Assembly: GCA_903917305.1 (NCBI GenBank)
Contig: CAIXAA010000940.1
Location: forward strand, 1 to 7,996
Origin: an uncultured Myxococcales bacterium
Lineage (GTDB): Bacteria; Myxococcota_A; UBA9042
Reading direction: 5' to 3'
Length of the DNA: 7,996 nt
The notes under the pieces were generated by a model. That model was not told the DNA's origin and made no database searches. It saw nothing but the letters and a program-made list of their open reading frames with translations. Of this stretch, positions 1 through 6,714 are shown in pieces (the first letter of the stretch is position 1; each line of letters starts with the position of its first letter). A program made the position numbers and the translations under genes.

Positions 1-771
1 CGCCGCCGCGGCGCCCAAGGCCACGATACCCAAGATGTTCTCCGTGCCGGCGCGCAGACCTTGCTCCTGGTGGCCCGGGTGCAGCGGCCGCAACGTCCCG
101 CCGCGGCGCAGCCACAGCGCGCCCACGCCGGAAGGCGCGCCGAACTTGTGGCCAGAAAGGCTCGCGAGATCAAGGCCCCACGCCCGCACGTCCACCGGCA
201 CGCGGCCGATGGCCTGCGTGATGTCGCTGTGCAGCCGCGCTCCCGCTGCGTGCACGGTCTGAGCCAACTCGGCAAGAGGATTGAGAGTTCCCAGTTCGTT
301 GCCGACCGCCAGCGCGCTCGCCAGCCGCGCACCCGGCGCGCGCAGGGCGTCGGCCCACGCGGCAAGATCCAGCAGGCCTTGGGAGTCGACTGCAACCTCG
401 CTCACGTCCACGCCTTCTTCGCGCAGTTGCCGCGCCAGGGCCAGCACGGAGGCGTGCTCCAACGCGGTCGCGACCACGCGCTGCGGACCCGGATGGCGCA
501 GGGCTTCGTCGCCAAGCACGCCGCGCCAGGCCAGGACGTTGGCCTCCGTCGCGCCACTTGTCCAAATGATCTCAATGGGATCGGCGCCAATGGCGCCGGC
601 CAGCTGGGAGCGCGCGCGATCGACCCAGGACCGCGCCGTCTGGCCTTTGCCGTGGGCGGACGACGGGTTGCCCAAGCCGGCCGCCAAGGCGTCCAAGATC
701 GCCGTTCGCGCGGCAGGATGCAGCGGGGCGGTGGCATTCTGATCGAAGTCGATGGGGGCAGGGCGGTTCAT
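1..771 (-). CDS. Cysteine desulfurase, NifS/IscS family (3' end outside window)
   Basis: PLP-dependent enzyme that takes sulfur from L-cysteine, giving alanine and an enzyme-bound persulfide for Fe-S cluster assembly or tRNA thiolation; cytoplasmic. The reading frame is open from the ATG at 771 to base 1 (257 residues; the family is usually about 380-400), so about two-thirds is present. Visible motifs in family order: N-terminal DQNATAPL (res 10-17), GNPSSAHG (34-41), TSGATEAN (71-78), EHAS with His106, NELGT with Asn158, HSDITQA with Asp183 and Gln186 (PLP pyridine contacts), SGHKFGAPSGVG with the PLP Schiff-base lysine Lys209, and RAGTEN (240-245). The catalytic cysteine loop lies beyond the window, so group I versus II cannot be settled by it, but the N-terminal motifs fit group I (NifS/IscS). 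A GGAAG ribosome binding site (778-782) precedes the start by 6 nt. The gene is divergent from the outer-membrane protein gene. No iscU, iscR or suf gene is in view, so the specific role (housekeeping or specialised) is unknown. Confidence 0.94.
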   Translation of the reverse strand, partial: MNRPAPIDFDQNATAPLHPAARTAILDALAAGLGNPSSAHGKGQTARSWVDRARSQLAGAIGADPIEIIWTSGATEANVLAWRGVLGDEALRHPGPQRVVATALEHASVLALARQLREEGVDVSEVAVDSQGLLDLAAWADALRAPGARLASALAVGNELGTLNPLAELAQTVHAAGARLHSDITQAIGRVPVDVRAWGLDLASLSGHKFGAPSGVGALWLRRGGTLRPLHPGHQEQGLRAGTENILGIVALGAAAA

Positions 772-789
772 GGCGATCTTCCGGGGCGG

Positions 790-802
790 GGCCGGCTCGG
801 CC
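790..802. repeat. Short inverted repeat GGCCG-3-CGGCC in divergent promoter gap
   Basis: Perfect 5-bp arms (790-794 and 798-802) around a 3-bp centre, lying 6 bp upstream of the candidate -35 element at 809. It could be an operator for the divergent gene pair. In DNA this GC-rich, short GC palindromes also occur by chance, so the functional reading is weak. Confidence 0.25.
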
Positions 803-808
803 GTGCGG

Positions 809-837
809 TTGACGGCAGGCGCAGCGTGGCGTGAAAT
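809..837 (+). promoter_or_regulatory. Candidate sigma-70 type promoter for the outer-membrane protein/lysA unit
   Basis: TTGACG at 809-814 (5 of 6 to the -35 consensus), a 17-bp spacer, and TGAAAT at 832-837 (4 of 6 to the -10 consensus). Transcription would start near 844, leaving a leader of about 17 nt before the GTG start at 861 and placing the Shine-Dalgarno at 851-856 inside the transcript. It lies in the only non-coding gap upstream of the two-gene unit. It was found by eye and not tested against a background model. Confidence 0.5.
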
Positions 838-850
838 GCGGCCCACCTTT

Positions 851-856
851 GGAGGG
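851..856 (+). promoter_or_regulatory. Ribosome binding site GGAGGG deciding a GTG start
   Basis: GGAGGG ends 4 nt before the GTG at 861. A longer in-frame alternative beginning at GTG 831 has no such site, would begin upstream of the predicted transcription start, and would add ten residues ahead of the signal peptide. This site therefore supports 861 as the true start. Confidence 0.6.
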
Positions 857-860
857 CATC

Positions 861-2849
861 GTGGCACAGACGCGCAGCAGGGTTCAATCAGTTGTCGGGG
901 CGGATGCCTGGCTGGCTCGGGTCGTTGCGGGCGCGCTGACGCTCGGTCTGGCGCTGCCGGCTGCGGCGCGTGGGGATGAGCCCAAGGATGACGACAAGGA
1001 AGGCGCCGCGGCCGTCGAGCCGGATGAAGCGCCTCCCGCAGCGGCCAAGCCGGATGCCAAGGTTCCGCAGAAGAACGGACCGTCGCTGCTGGATCAGGTC
1101 GACACGTCCGCCGATTCCGGTGAGCCCAAGGCCGCTTGGGACATGCCGCCTGCCCCGCCGGAGCCGAAGTACCCCTTCTTCGAGTACCACGGCTACTTCC
1201 GCTTTCGCCCGGACATCATCGGCAACGGTGCGCTCGGCTTCGCCGCGGCGCGCCAGGGCTTCCCCGGGGAGGTCGTGACGACCAGTTCGATCCTGCCGCC
1301 GCTGTCGCAGTGGCCGAACAACAATGATCCCGCGGGCAACCAGTTCTCGAGCACCGTCGGCAAGTCGCGCGGCGAGAGCTCGATCCTCGGCGCCAACATG
1401 CGCTTTCGCATCGCGCCGATGATGCACCTCTCGGAGAACATCCGCATCGTCACCACCTTGGACATCCTCGACAACTACGTGCTCGGCAGTTCCCCGGACT
1501 ACGCTGGCGCGCTCAAGCGCCCGGACGTGCCGCTCACGGCGTTCGCCACCAGCACGACGCCGGGCGTCATCGCGGTCAAGGAAGTCTACGCCGAATGGAA
1601 GACGATGCTTGGCCTCTTGCGCATCGGCCGTCAGGGCTCGCAGTGGGGACTCGGCATCCTCGCCAACAGCGGCAACGGCGACGGCTGGGACGGCGGCCGG
1701 CCGATCGAGTACTACGGCGGCCCGCGCCTGCCCCACGAAGGCCATGGCTATGACGCCGATTTCGGCTCCTTTGCCGACCGCGTCGCATTCCTGACCAAGA
1801 TCGGGCCGGTCTACGCCAGCCTGTTCTACGACTTCGCCTCCAAGGGCCTCATCGGCACGGATCCGAACCGCGTCGATGGCCAGGCGCGCGACCTGGAGAG
1901 CGCGGACGACGTGACGCAGTACGGCCTGGCTTTGTTCAAGAAGCCGCTGAGCGTCCAGGATGCGGAGCAGCGCAAGGCTTTGCTGGTCGACGACAACAAG
2001 GACGCGCTGGACTACGGCATCTACTCGGTCTACCGGCACCAGAACCTGGACACGTCGGTGACGTCGAAGAACTTCGCGCCGCCCGGCAACATCAACGACG
2101 CCGCCAATGCTTCGCTGTTTCCGCGCAACGCCTGGGCGTTCATCGGCGATGGCTGGGCGCGCTACGAGAACCGCATGACCTTCGCCAAGCGCCTGGTCAT
2201 CGAGGGCGAGTTCGCGTACATCCGCGGCGCCCTCGGCAACGCCAACCCGGTCGGCGACGCGAGCGCGATCAAGCCGCGCGAAATCGAGATGTGGGGCGGC
2301 GCCTTGAAGGCGGCGTACCAGGACGAAGGCCTCGCCGGCTACCTCGATGTCGGCATCGCCAGCGGCGATGACACGGCGTGCTTCGGCGTCAACGGCGCCG
2401 GCAACTGCTCGCTCGCCAAGGCCGACGGCTCGGTCAACACGAACATCACCGGCTTCAAGTTCCACAAGAACTTCACGGTCGATTCGCTGTTGTTCCGCGA
2501 GGTCATTGGCGCGGTGACCAACGCCTGGTACGTCAAGCCGACGTTCTCCATCAACGCCTACCCGTTCTACGCGCAGCACCAGCTGGGCGCGGACTTGTCG
2601 GTGCTCGGCGCCGGCGCCATGAACTCCGCCGGCACGCCCGGCGGCGGCTCCTGGCTCGGCACGGAGTTCGAGGTCAAGGGCTTCCTCGGCCAGAAGGGCT
2701 TGTATTACGGGGATGTGACCTTCTCCTACCTGCTGCCGGGCGGCGCGTTCGACCTGGTCAAGGGCTGGAACAACGCCGACATCAGCGTCGACCGCATCGC
2801 GCCTGAGAACGCGTGGCGCCTCATGGGCCACATCGCGCTCATGTTCTAG
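861..2849 (+). CDS. Predicted outer-membrane beta-barrel protein, TIGR04551-like, function unknown
   Basis: A 662-residue exported protein starting at GTG 861. The N-terminus is a signal peptide: arginines at 5, 7 and 20, a hydrophobic stretch at about 21-32, and a cleavage-like LPAAA ending near residue 36. Residues about 39-105 are an acidic, Ala/Pro-rich, probably disordered linker. The rest is rich in alternating aromatic and small residues and ends in Phe (HIALMF), the classic C-terminal signature of barrels inserted by BamA. The motif RIGRQGSQWGLGILANSGNG (254-273) followed by DFGSFADRVAF (300-310) resembles what I recall of TIGR04551, a family of predicted outer-membrane proteins found mainly in myxobacteria; this assignment is from memory. 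Barrel and export calls rest on sequence features, but the substrate or role is unknown. Two cysteines sit near each other in the segment around 2378-2408. The gene is followed after 2 bp by lysA, suggesting co-transcription. An alternative is a porin-like or carbohydrate-selective channel, which cannot be distinguished here. Confidence 0.75.
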   Translation: MAQTRSRVQSVVGADAWLARVVAGALTLGLALPAAARGDEPKDDDKEGAAAVEPDEAPPAAAKPDAKVPQKNGPSLLDQVDTSADSGEPKAAWDMPPAPPEPKYPFFEYHGYFRFRPDIIGNGALGFAAARQGFPGEVVTTSSILPPLSQWPNNNDPAGNQFSSTVGKSRGESSILGANMRFRIAPMMHLSENIRIVTTLDILDNYVLGSSPDYAGALKRPDVPLTAFATSTTPGVIAVKEVYAEWKTMLGLLRIGRQGSQWGLGILANSGNGDGWDGGRPIEYYGGPRLPHEGHGYDADFGSFADRVAFLTKIGPVYASLFYDFASKGLIGTDPNRVDGQARDLESADDVTQYGLALFKKPLSVQDAEQRKALLVDDNKDALDYGIYSVYRHQNLDTSVTSKNFAPPGNINDAANASLFPRNAWAFIGDGWARYENRMTFAKRLVIEGEFAYIRGALGNANPVGDASAIKPREIEMWGGALKAAYQDEGLAGYLDVGIASGDDTACFGVNGAGNCSLAKADGSVNTNITGFKFHKNFTVDSLLFREVIGAVTNAWYVKPTFSINAYPFYAQHQLGADLSVLGAGAMNSAGTPGGGSWLGTEFEVKGFLGQKGLYYGDVTFSYLLPGGAFDLVKGWNNADISVDRIAPENAWRLMGHIALMF

Positions 2850-2851
2850 CG

Positions 2852-4165
2852 ATGCACCATTTCCAGCAGAAAAACGGCGAGTTGCACGCAGAAGATGTCC
2901 CGCTGTCGCGCATTGCGGCAGAGGTCGGCACGCCCACGTACGTCTACTCGCGGGCGACGCTCGTGCGGCACTACCGCGTGATGGATCAGGCGCTGGCGCA
3001 AGCCCCGCACACCATCTGCTACGCCGTCAAGGCGTGCAGCAATCTTGCGGTGTTGCAGCTGCTGGCGTCCCTGGGATCGGGCTTTGACATCGTCTCGCTG
3101 GGCGAGCTGCGCCGGGCGCTGCTGGCGGGCGCGGACCCGCAGCGCATCGTGTTCTCGGGCGTGGGCAAGCGCGACGACGAGATCGCCGAGGCATTGCAGG
3201 CCGGGATCTTGTGCCTGAATGTCGAGTCTGTGGGCGAGCTTGCGCGCATCGAGCGCGTGGCGCAAGCGCTCGGCGTGCGCGCGCCCATCAGCCTGCGCGT
3301 GAACCCGGAAGTGGACGCCAGGACGCACAAGTACATCGCAACTGGGCTTCGCACCTCGAAGTTTGGCGTGGCGATGGCGGACGCGCTGCCGCTCTACCGG
3401 CGTGCGGCTGTCTCCGAGCACCTGCGCGTGGTCGGCATCGACAGCCACATCGGCAGCCAGATCCTGGAAGTGGCGCCGCTGATCGAGGCGGTCGAGAAGG
3501 TCGTGCAGCTCGTGGACCAGCTGAAAGCAGAAGGCATTTCGCTGGCGCACCTGGATGTGGGCGGCGGGCTGGGCATTGCGTACCGCGACGAGGAGCCGGC
3601 GCCGCCGGCGGAGCTTGGCGCGGCGATGACGGCGCTGGCGAACAGCCGCGGTCTGCACCTGCTGGTGGAGCCGGGACGTGTCATCGCCGGCAACGCAGGC
3701 CTGCTGCTGACGCGCGTGCTTGGCAAAAAGAGCAACCATGACAAGCACTTCGTTATCGTCGACGCGGCGATGAACGACAACATCCGGCCCGCGCTCTACG
3801 GCGCCTGGCATGGCGTCGTGCCCGTGGTCGAGCACGAGGAGCGCCCGCGCCTGCCGGTCGACATCGTCGGGCCGGTGTGCGAGTCGGGCGATTTTCTCGC
3901 GCAGGATCGCGAGCTTGGCGCGCTGGAGCCCGGCGAGCTCCTGGCCGTGCTCGGCAGCGGCGCGTACGGCTTCTCGATGGCGTCGAACTACAACAGCCGG
4001 CAGCGACCCGCGGAGGTGCTGGTGCACGGCGCCAGCTTCACGGTGGTGCGGGCGCGCGAGCCGCTCGAGGACCTGTGGCGCGGCGAGCAGTTGCTCGATG
4101 CGGCGACGCTGGACGTCTCCGAACTGCCGTGTCCGGGCCAAGAAACCGCGCAGGAACTGGGGTAA
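2852..4165 (+). CDS. lysA: Diaminopimelate decarboxylase
   Basis: Converts meso-2,6-diaminopimelate to L-lysine and CO2, the last step of lysine synthesis; a PLP enzyme of the cytoplasm and fold type III. The 437 residues match the usual family length. Visible landmarks: the N-terminal NGELHAEDVPL (8-18) typical of LysA, the PLP lysine Lys60 in CYAVKACSN, DSHIGSQ with His199, the phosphate-binding glycine run GGG (237-239), EPGR (273-276), and in the C-terminal barrel CESGD with Cys343 and Glu344, and GAYGFSM with Tyr372. The PLP-barrel domain spans about 28-280 and the C-terminal beta domain about 281-400. All key residues are intact, so it should be active. The ATG at 2852 is chosen because family proteins begin right there; an upstream in-frame ATG at 2813 lies inside the preceding gene and adds 13 unconserved residues. 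The start lies 2 bp after the preceding stop and has no clear Shine-Dalgarno, so translational coupling is likely. Confidence 0.96.
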   Translation: MHHFQQKNGELHAEDVPLSRIAAEVGTPTYVYSRATLVRHYRVMDQALAQAPHTICYAVKACSNLAVLQLLASLGSGFDIVSLGELRRALLAGADPQRIVFSGVGKRDDEIAEALQAGILCLNVESVGELARIERVAQALGVRAPISLRVNPEVDARTHKYIATGLRTSKFGVAMADALPLYRRAAVSEHLRVVGIDSHIGSQILEVAPLIEAVEKVVQLVDQLKAEGISLAHLDVGGGLGIAYRDEEPAPPAELGAAMTALANSRGLHLLVEPGRVIAGNAGLLLTRVLGKKSNHDKHFVIVDAAMNDNIRPALYGAWHGVVPVVEHEERPRLPVDIVGPVCESGDFLAQDRELGALEPGELLAVLGSGAYGFSMASNYNSRQRPAEVLVHGASFTVVRAREPLEDLWRGEQLLDAATLDVSELPCPGQETAQELG

Positions 4166-4170
4166 TCCCG

Positions 4171-4187
4171 CAACTTGTGCGCAGTTG
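4171..4187. repeat. Inverted repeat CAACT-7-AGTTG upstream of sigma-54 promoter
   Basis: Perfect 5-bp arms at 4171-4175 and 4183-4187 with a 7-bp centre, starting 5 bp after the lysA stop. Its centre is about 94 bp upstream of the predicted sigma-54 start, a usual distance for an enhancer-binding protein site. No T-run follows, so it does not look like an intrinsic terminator for lysA. Confidence 0.3.
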
Positions 4188-4199
4188 TTCGCGCCGCGA

Positions 4200-4211
4200 T
4201 TCTTGCAAGAA
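4200..4211. repeat. Perfect 12-bp palindrome TTCTTGCAAGAA
   Basis: A fully symmetric 12-mer centred about 67 bp upstream of the predicted sigma-54 transcription start. It sits in an AT-richer patch than its surroundings. A dimeric regulator such as a PilR/NtrC-type enhancer-binding protein could bind here; that is inference from position and symmetry only. Confidence 0.4.
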
Positions 4212-4246
4212 AGCGCAAAGCAACGCACATTGGCGATTCGGCGCCC

Positions 4247-4262
4247 TGGCACGGGGCTTGCT
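4247..4262 (+). promoter_or_regulatory. Sigma-54 (RpoN) promoter of the minor-pilin operon
   Basis: The sequence TGGCACG-GGGC-TTGCT matches the sigma-54 consensus (TGGCACG, 4 bp, TTGCW) at every defined position, with GG at 4248-4249 and GC at 4260-4261 separated by the required 10 bp. Transcription would begin near 4273, giving an 18-nt leader with the AGAGG ribosome binding site (4281-4285) just before the ATG at 4291. It lies in the 125-bp gap in front of the pilin genes and on their strand. Sigma-54 control of type IV pilin genes through PilS/PilR-type regulators is established in several bacteria. An upstream activator would be obligatory; see the inverted repeats at 4171-4187 and 4200-4211. 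Confidence 0.8.
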
Positions 4263-4290
4263 CCACCATCAAGCTGCGCAAGAGGCGCGG

Positions 4291-4947
4291 ATGTCGGCGC
4301 AGCGGGAGACGGGTTTGGCGAGCACGGGCACCACGAATCGACGCAGCACGCGCGGCACGACGCTGGTCGAGCTGATGATCGGCCTGTCGATCCTCGTCAT
4401 CCTGGCGGGGCTGGCGACGCCGGGCCTCGCCAGCCTCATCCGCAGCCACAACCTGCGCACCGCCGCCGACGACCTCGTGTACGGCGCCAACCTCGCGCGC
4501 GGCCAGGCGGCCAGCAACCGCCGCGCCTACTTCCTTGTCTTTTCAGGCCTTGCGCCCGCCGGCTGCGGCTTGCACTTCTCGGTCGTCCAGGGCACGGGCA
4601 GCTCGTGCTCCACGATGGCGGGCGGCCTGGCCATCTACACGGCCGATTACGGCGCCGGCAACACCTTCGGCAACGAACGCGTGGACATCACGGCCTTTGC
4701 TCCCGCAGAACTGCTCACCGCCGGCGGTGCCGTCTGCTTCAAGCCCGACGGCCGCGTTTTGCGAGCCGATACCGGCATGTACTTCAGCGCGCCGGCCTCC
4801 ACCACGCTCGAAGCCGGTGACGTCGTCCTGCAACTGCAGCGCTCCGAGGGCGTCGCCAACCGCGTCGGCACGGCGGTGCAGGTGCGCATCGGCTACAATG
4901 GCACGGCGCGCATCACATTCGGCTTGCCGATGGACCAGTTGCAATGA
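4291..4947 (+). CDS. Type IV minor pilin, GspH/FimT/FimU-like
   Basis: A 218-residue prepilin-like protein. A 22-residue basic leader ends RSTRG, with the prepilin peptidase site at G22|T23; the mature N-terminus TTLVELMIGLS carries Glu27 at the +5 position and continues as a hydrophobic helix to about residue 45. The globular part shows the FKPDGRVL motif (150-157) and closing beta strands (VQVRIGYNGTARI) typical of the GspH/FimT family. Mature Thr at +1 replaces the usual Phe, as is tolerated in minor pilins. Cysteines are at 92, 106 and 149. Its expected role is in the inner-membrane-anchored priming complex that starts pilus assembly and sits at the pilus tip. It is the first gene after the sigma-54 promoter, with ribosome binding site AGAGG (4281-4285) 5 nt before the ATG. 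Its stop overlaps the next start as ATGA. FimT and FimU cannot be told apart from sequence reading alone. Confidence 0.88.
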   Translation: MSAQRETGLASTGTTNRRSTRGTTLVELMIGLSILVILAGLATPGLASLIRSHNLRTAADDLVYGANLARGQAASNRRAYFLVFSGLAPAGCGLHFSVVQGTGSSCSTMAGGLAIYTADYGAGNTFGNERVDITAFAPAELLTAGGAVCFKPDGRVLRADTGMYFSAPASTTLEAGDVVLQLQRSEGVANRVGTAVQVRIGYNGTARITFGLPMDQLQ

Positions 4948-5576
4948 ACGTGGCGAGCAACCGAAGCCTGCGGAGGGCGATGCGCAAGTCAGCGGGCTTC
5001 ACCCTCATCGAGCTGATGGTCGCGGGATCGATCGCGGTGGTCGGGCTGTACGCGACGATGTCCATGTCTCTCGCGGCCTTGCGTGGCAACAGCGAGCAGC
5101 GCACCTCCGCCGACGCCGAGGAGTACGCGCAGCACATCCTGGCGACCGTGCAAGCCGAGTCGTCCATGTGGGTGGCGGAGCAGCCGAGCCAGGAGACGCC
5201 GCGCTACCTGATCAACCTGCCGATTTCGCCGGCGAGCGGTGGCGAGAAGAACGGCACGACCGGCTGGCTGAACGTGCCCGGCTACGCGTTCGGCACGGAC
5301 AAGCGGGTGGGCAAGCTGGGCGCGGACGACCAGTTCTACGATCCGGGCGTGTTGCTTGAAATTCCTGCAGATCGTGGCGTCCGCTACTGCGCGCACTACC
5401 GCCTGACCTGGGTGACCGTGGACCTCGTGCGCGTGGACGTGCGCGTGTCCTGGCCGCGCCCGCAGGTGGATGCCGACAAGTACCTCGCGTGTCCGGTGGA
5501 TATGGTCAATGATTTGAGCAATGTGGGATCGGTCACGTTGCCGACGATGGTGATGCGCAATGTCGCGGTGCAGTGA
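4944..5576 (+). CDS. pilV: Type IV minor pilin, PilV-like
   Basis: A 210-residue prepilin with the cleavage site at G18|F19 and the mature sequence FTLIELMVAGSIAVVGLYATM; Glu23 is the +5 glutamate that pairs with the neighbouring subunit's N-terminus. After the helix, the protein follows the PilV pattern, with a late strand pair (LVRVDVRVSWPRP, 161-173) and cysteines at 149 and 183 that could form a disulfide. It is expected to join FimU/PilW/PilX in the tip priming complex. The first ATG (4944) overlaps the previous stop by 4 nt, favouring coupled translation. An in-frame ATG at 4980 has a GGAGGG at 4972-4977 only 2 nt before it and would give a 6-residue leader (MRKSAG), the classical type IVa length. 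Either start yields the same mature protein. The symbol is by analogy with the fimU-pilVWXY1 order. Confidence 0.85.
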   Translation: MNVASNRSLRRAMRKSAGFTLIELMVAGSIAVVGLYATMSMSLAALRGNSEQRTSADAEEYAQHILATVQAESSMWVAEQPSQETPRYLINLPISPASGGEKNGTTGWLNVPGYAFGTDKRVGKLGADDQFYDPGVLLEIPADRGVRYCAHYRLTWVTVDLVRVDVRVSWPRPQVDADKYLACPVDMVNDLSNVGSVTLPTMVMRNVAVQ

Positions 5577-6714
5577 CGCCAAGGCCGTGAAACGCGGCGA
5601 ACTCGGCTTCAACCTCATCGAATTGCTCATGTCCTTGAGCATGGCGACGATCCTGTTCATGTCGATCGTCGTGCTGTTCGTCAAGCAATCCGAGGTGATG
5701 CAGTCGCAGAACGACGTCATCGACGTCGGCCGTGAGGCGCAGTTTGCCGTGGACCACCTGCGCCGCGACCTGACCTCGCTCGGGTCCAACAGCACGCCGA
5801 ACAGCGACATCGACGGGACCGTGTGTCCCAAGCCCATGACTTCCTTGCGTGCCCTGTCGGTGTCGGTGGAGAACGGCTACGTCGTGCGTCCGGACCTCAA
5901 CCCGAACATCCACCCCGTGGCGTTGACGCTGTTCGGCAGCCTGGACGTCAAGCAGCGTTTTCGCACGGCTTCCATCAGCGGCGACAAGATCTTCCTGCTC
6001 GACGACGGCAAGTTGCCCGTCAGCCAGCCCGCCTTCGACGACCTGTTCGCGACCGACCGCTACCTGCGCATCAGCGGGTCGGACGGCACGCAGATGTTCT
6101 TCACGATTGCGTCGTCGTCGTTTGGCGACCGCAGCGTCACCGTGACCGAAGCCGTGCCGCGGCAGGGCGAAGGGCAGAGCTGCGGCTACCAGGGCTTTGG
6201 CCAGAACTACTCGATCGACGTGCAGAATTTCGTGCGCTACCGGGTCATTGCCGACGCGCGGCCGGGCGCACCGCTGGACAAGAACGGCCAGGCGAGCCAG
6301 ACGCTGCTGGTGCGCGAGCGAATGGCGCCGGACGGCATCACCTTGAAAAAGCAGCTGGTTCTCGCGGAGAACGCGGTGGACTTCGGCATCTCGGACGTGG
6401 GCGTCGACATGGAGCCGGCGCCGGACAAGGTCAAGATGCAGCTGTTCCCAATCGTCGACGATGTCGCGCAGAAGAGCGGCAGTGGCGTGCTGGGCACGGG
6501 ACCGGCGGCGCGCCCGGAAGCGCTGCGCTTCTTGACGGTCAAGCTGAGCCTGCGCAGCGCCTGGCCGGACGCCCGCCTGACGCCGATGCCGCGCGACGAC
6601 GTGTACAAGCCGCTGGTGACGTTCCGCATCGCCGACGACGAGGTCGGCTCCCATGCCGTCTCCACCGTCGCAACCCGCGTGTCGATGCCCACGCTCGTGT
6701 CGAGGAACTTGTGA
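5560..6714 (+). CDS. pilW: Type IV minor pilin, PilW-like
   Basis: A 384-residue prepilin-like protein, longer than typical pilins, as PilW proteins are. The cleavage site is G16|F17, with mature FNLIELLMSLSMATILFMSI and Glu21 at +5. The helix continues through a polar stretch with ANRDL-like spacing (VGREAQFAVDHLRRDL, 56-71), typical of PilW. The large C-terminal domain includes TVKLSLRSAW (326-335) near the end, a strand seen in PilW-type proteins. Cysteines at 89 and 208 lie in the globular part. It should sit near the tip, bridging minor pilins and PilY1. The ATG at 5560 overlaps pilV by 17 nt; a GTG at 5587 would give a 7-residue leader (MKRGELG) and remove the overlap, but only a weak AAGG lies 2 nt before it. 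The mature product is identical. Asn at mature position 2 is a mild departure from the usual Thr/Ser. Confidence 0.85.
   Translation: MSRCSDAKAVKRGELGFNLIELLMSLSMATILFMSIVVLFVKQSEVMQSQNDVIDVGREAQFAVDHLRRDLTSLGSNSTPNSDIDGTVCPKPMTSLRALSVSVENGYVVRPDLNPNIHPVALTLFGSLDVKQRFRTASISGDKIFLLDDGKLPVSQPAFDDLFATDRYLRISGSDGTQMFFTIASSSFGDRSVTVTEAVPRQGEGQSCGYQGFGQNYSIDVQNFVRYRVIADARPGAPLDKNGQASQTLLVRERMAPDGITLKKQLVLAENAVDFGISDVGVDMEPAPDKVKMQLFPIVDDVAQKSGSGVLGTGPAARPEALRFLTVKLSLRSAWPDARLTPMPRDDVYKPLVTFRIADDEVGSHAVSTVATRVSMPTLVSRNL

Noticed and set aside
61..834. Long plus-strand open frame (257 codons) opposite the cysteine desulfurase
   Set aside because: The minus strand there encodes every N-terminal motif of the NifS/IscS family; the plus-strand translation is Arg/Gly/Ala-rich with no recognisable domain, a usual by-product of GC-rich coding DNA.
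862..877. Second sigma-54-like element (TGGCACA...) at the start of the outer-membrane protein gene
   Set aside because: The -12 half does not match (CGCA in place of TTGC) and it lies inside the coding sequence after the start codon.
888..2831. 647-codon minus-strand open frame covering almost the whole outer-membrane protein gene
   Set aside because: Its product is dominated by Arg, Val, Ala and Asp repeats of reverse-complement type with no motif, while the plus strand shows a signal peptide, barrel-like sequence and terminal Phe. The length reflects scarcity of stop codons at high GC.
4171..4187. Intrinsic terminator after lysA
   Set aside because: The CAACT/AGTTG stem is only 5 bp and no T-run follows, so it does not qualify as a rho-independent terminator.
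2846..4252. 468-codon minus-strand open frame over lysA
   Set aside because: The plus strand is an intact LysA with all catalytic residues; the antisense product is Arg/His/Gln-rich with no family likeness.
3877..4290. Upstream extension of the FimT-like frame into lysA
   Set aside because: It overlaps lysA out of frame and would bury the prepilin leader deep inside a protein; the ATG at 4291 has its own ribosome binding site and sits behind the sigma-54 promoter.
5533..6654. 373-codon minus-strand open frame over the PilW-like gene
   Set aside because: No motif or plausible start context; the plus strand encodes a prepilin with a proper processing site and lies within a coupled operon.
5823..6713. 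Upstream extension of the PilX-like frame to a start inside pilW
   Set aside because: The extension is an out-of-frame Arg/Pro-rich reading of pilW; the start at 6714 has a GAGG site and gives a sensible leader before the hydrophobic helix.
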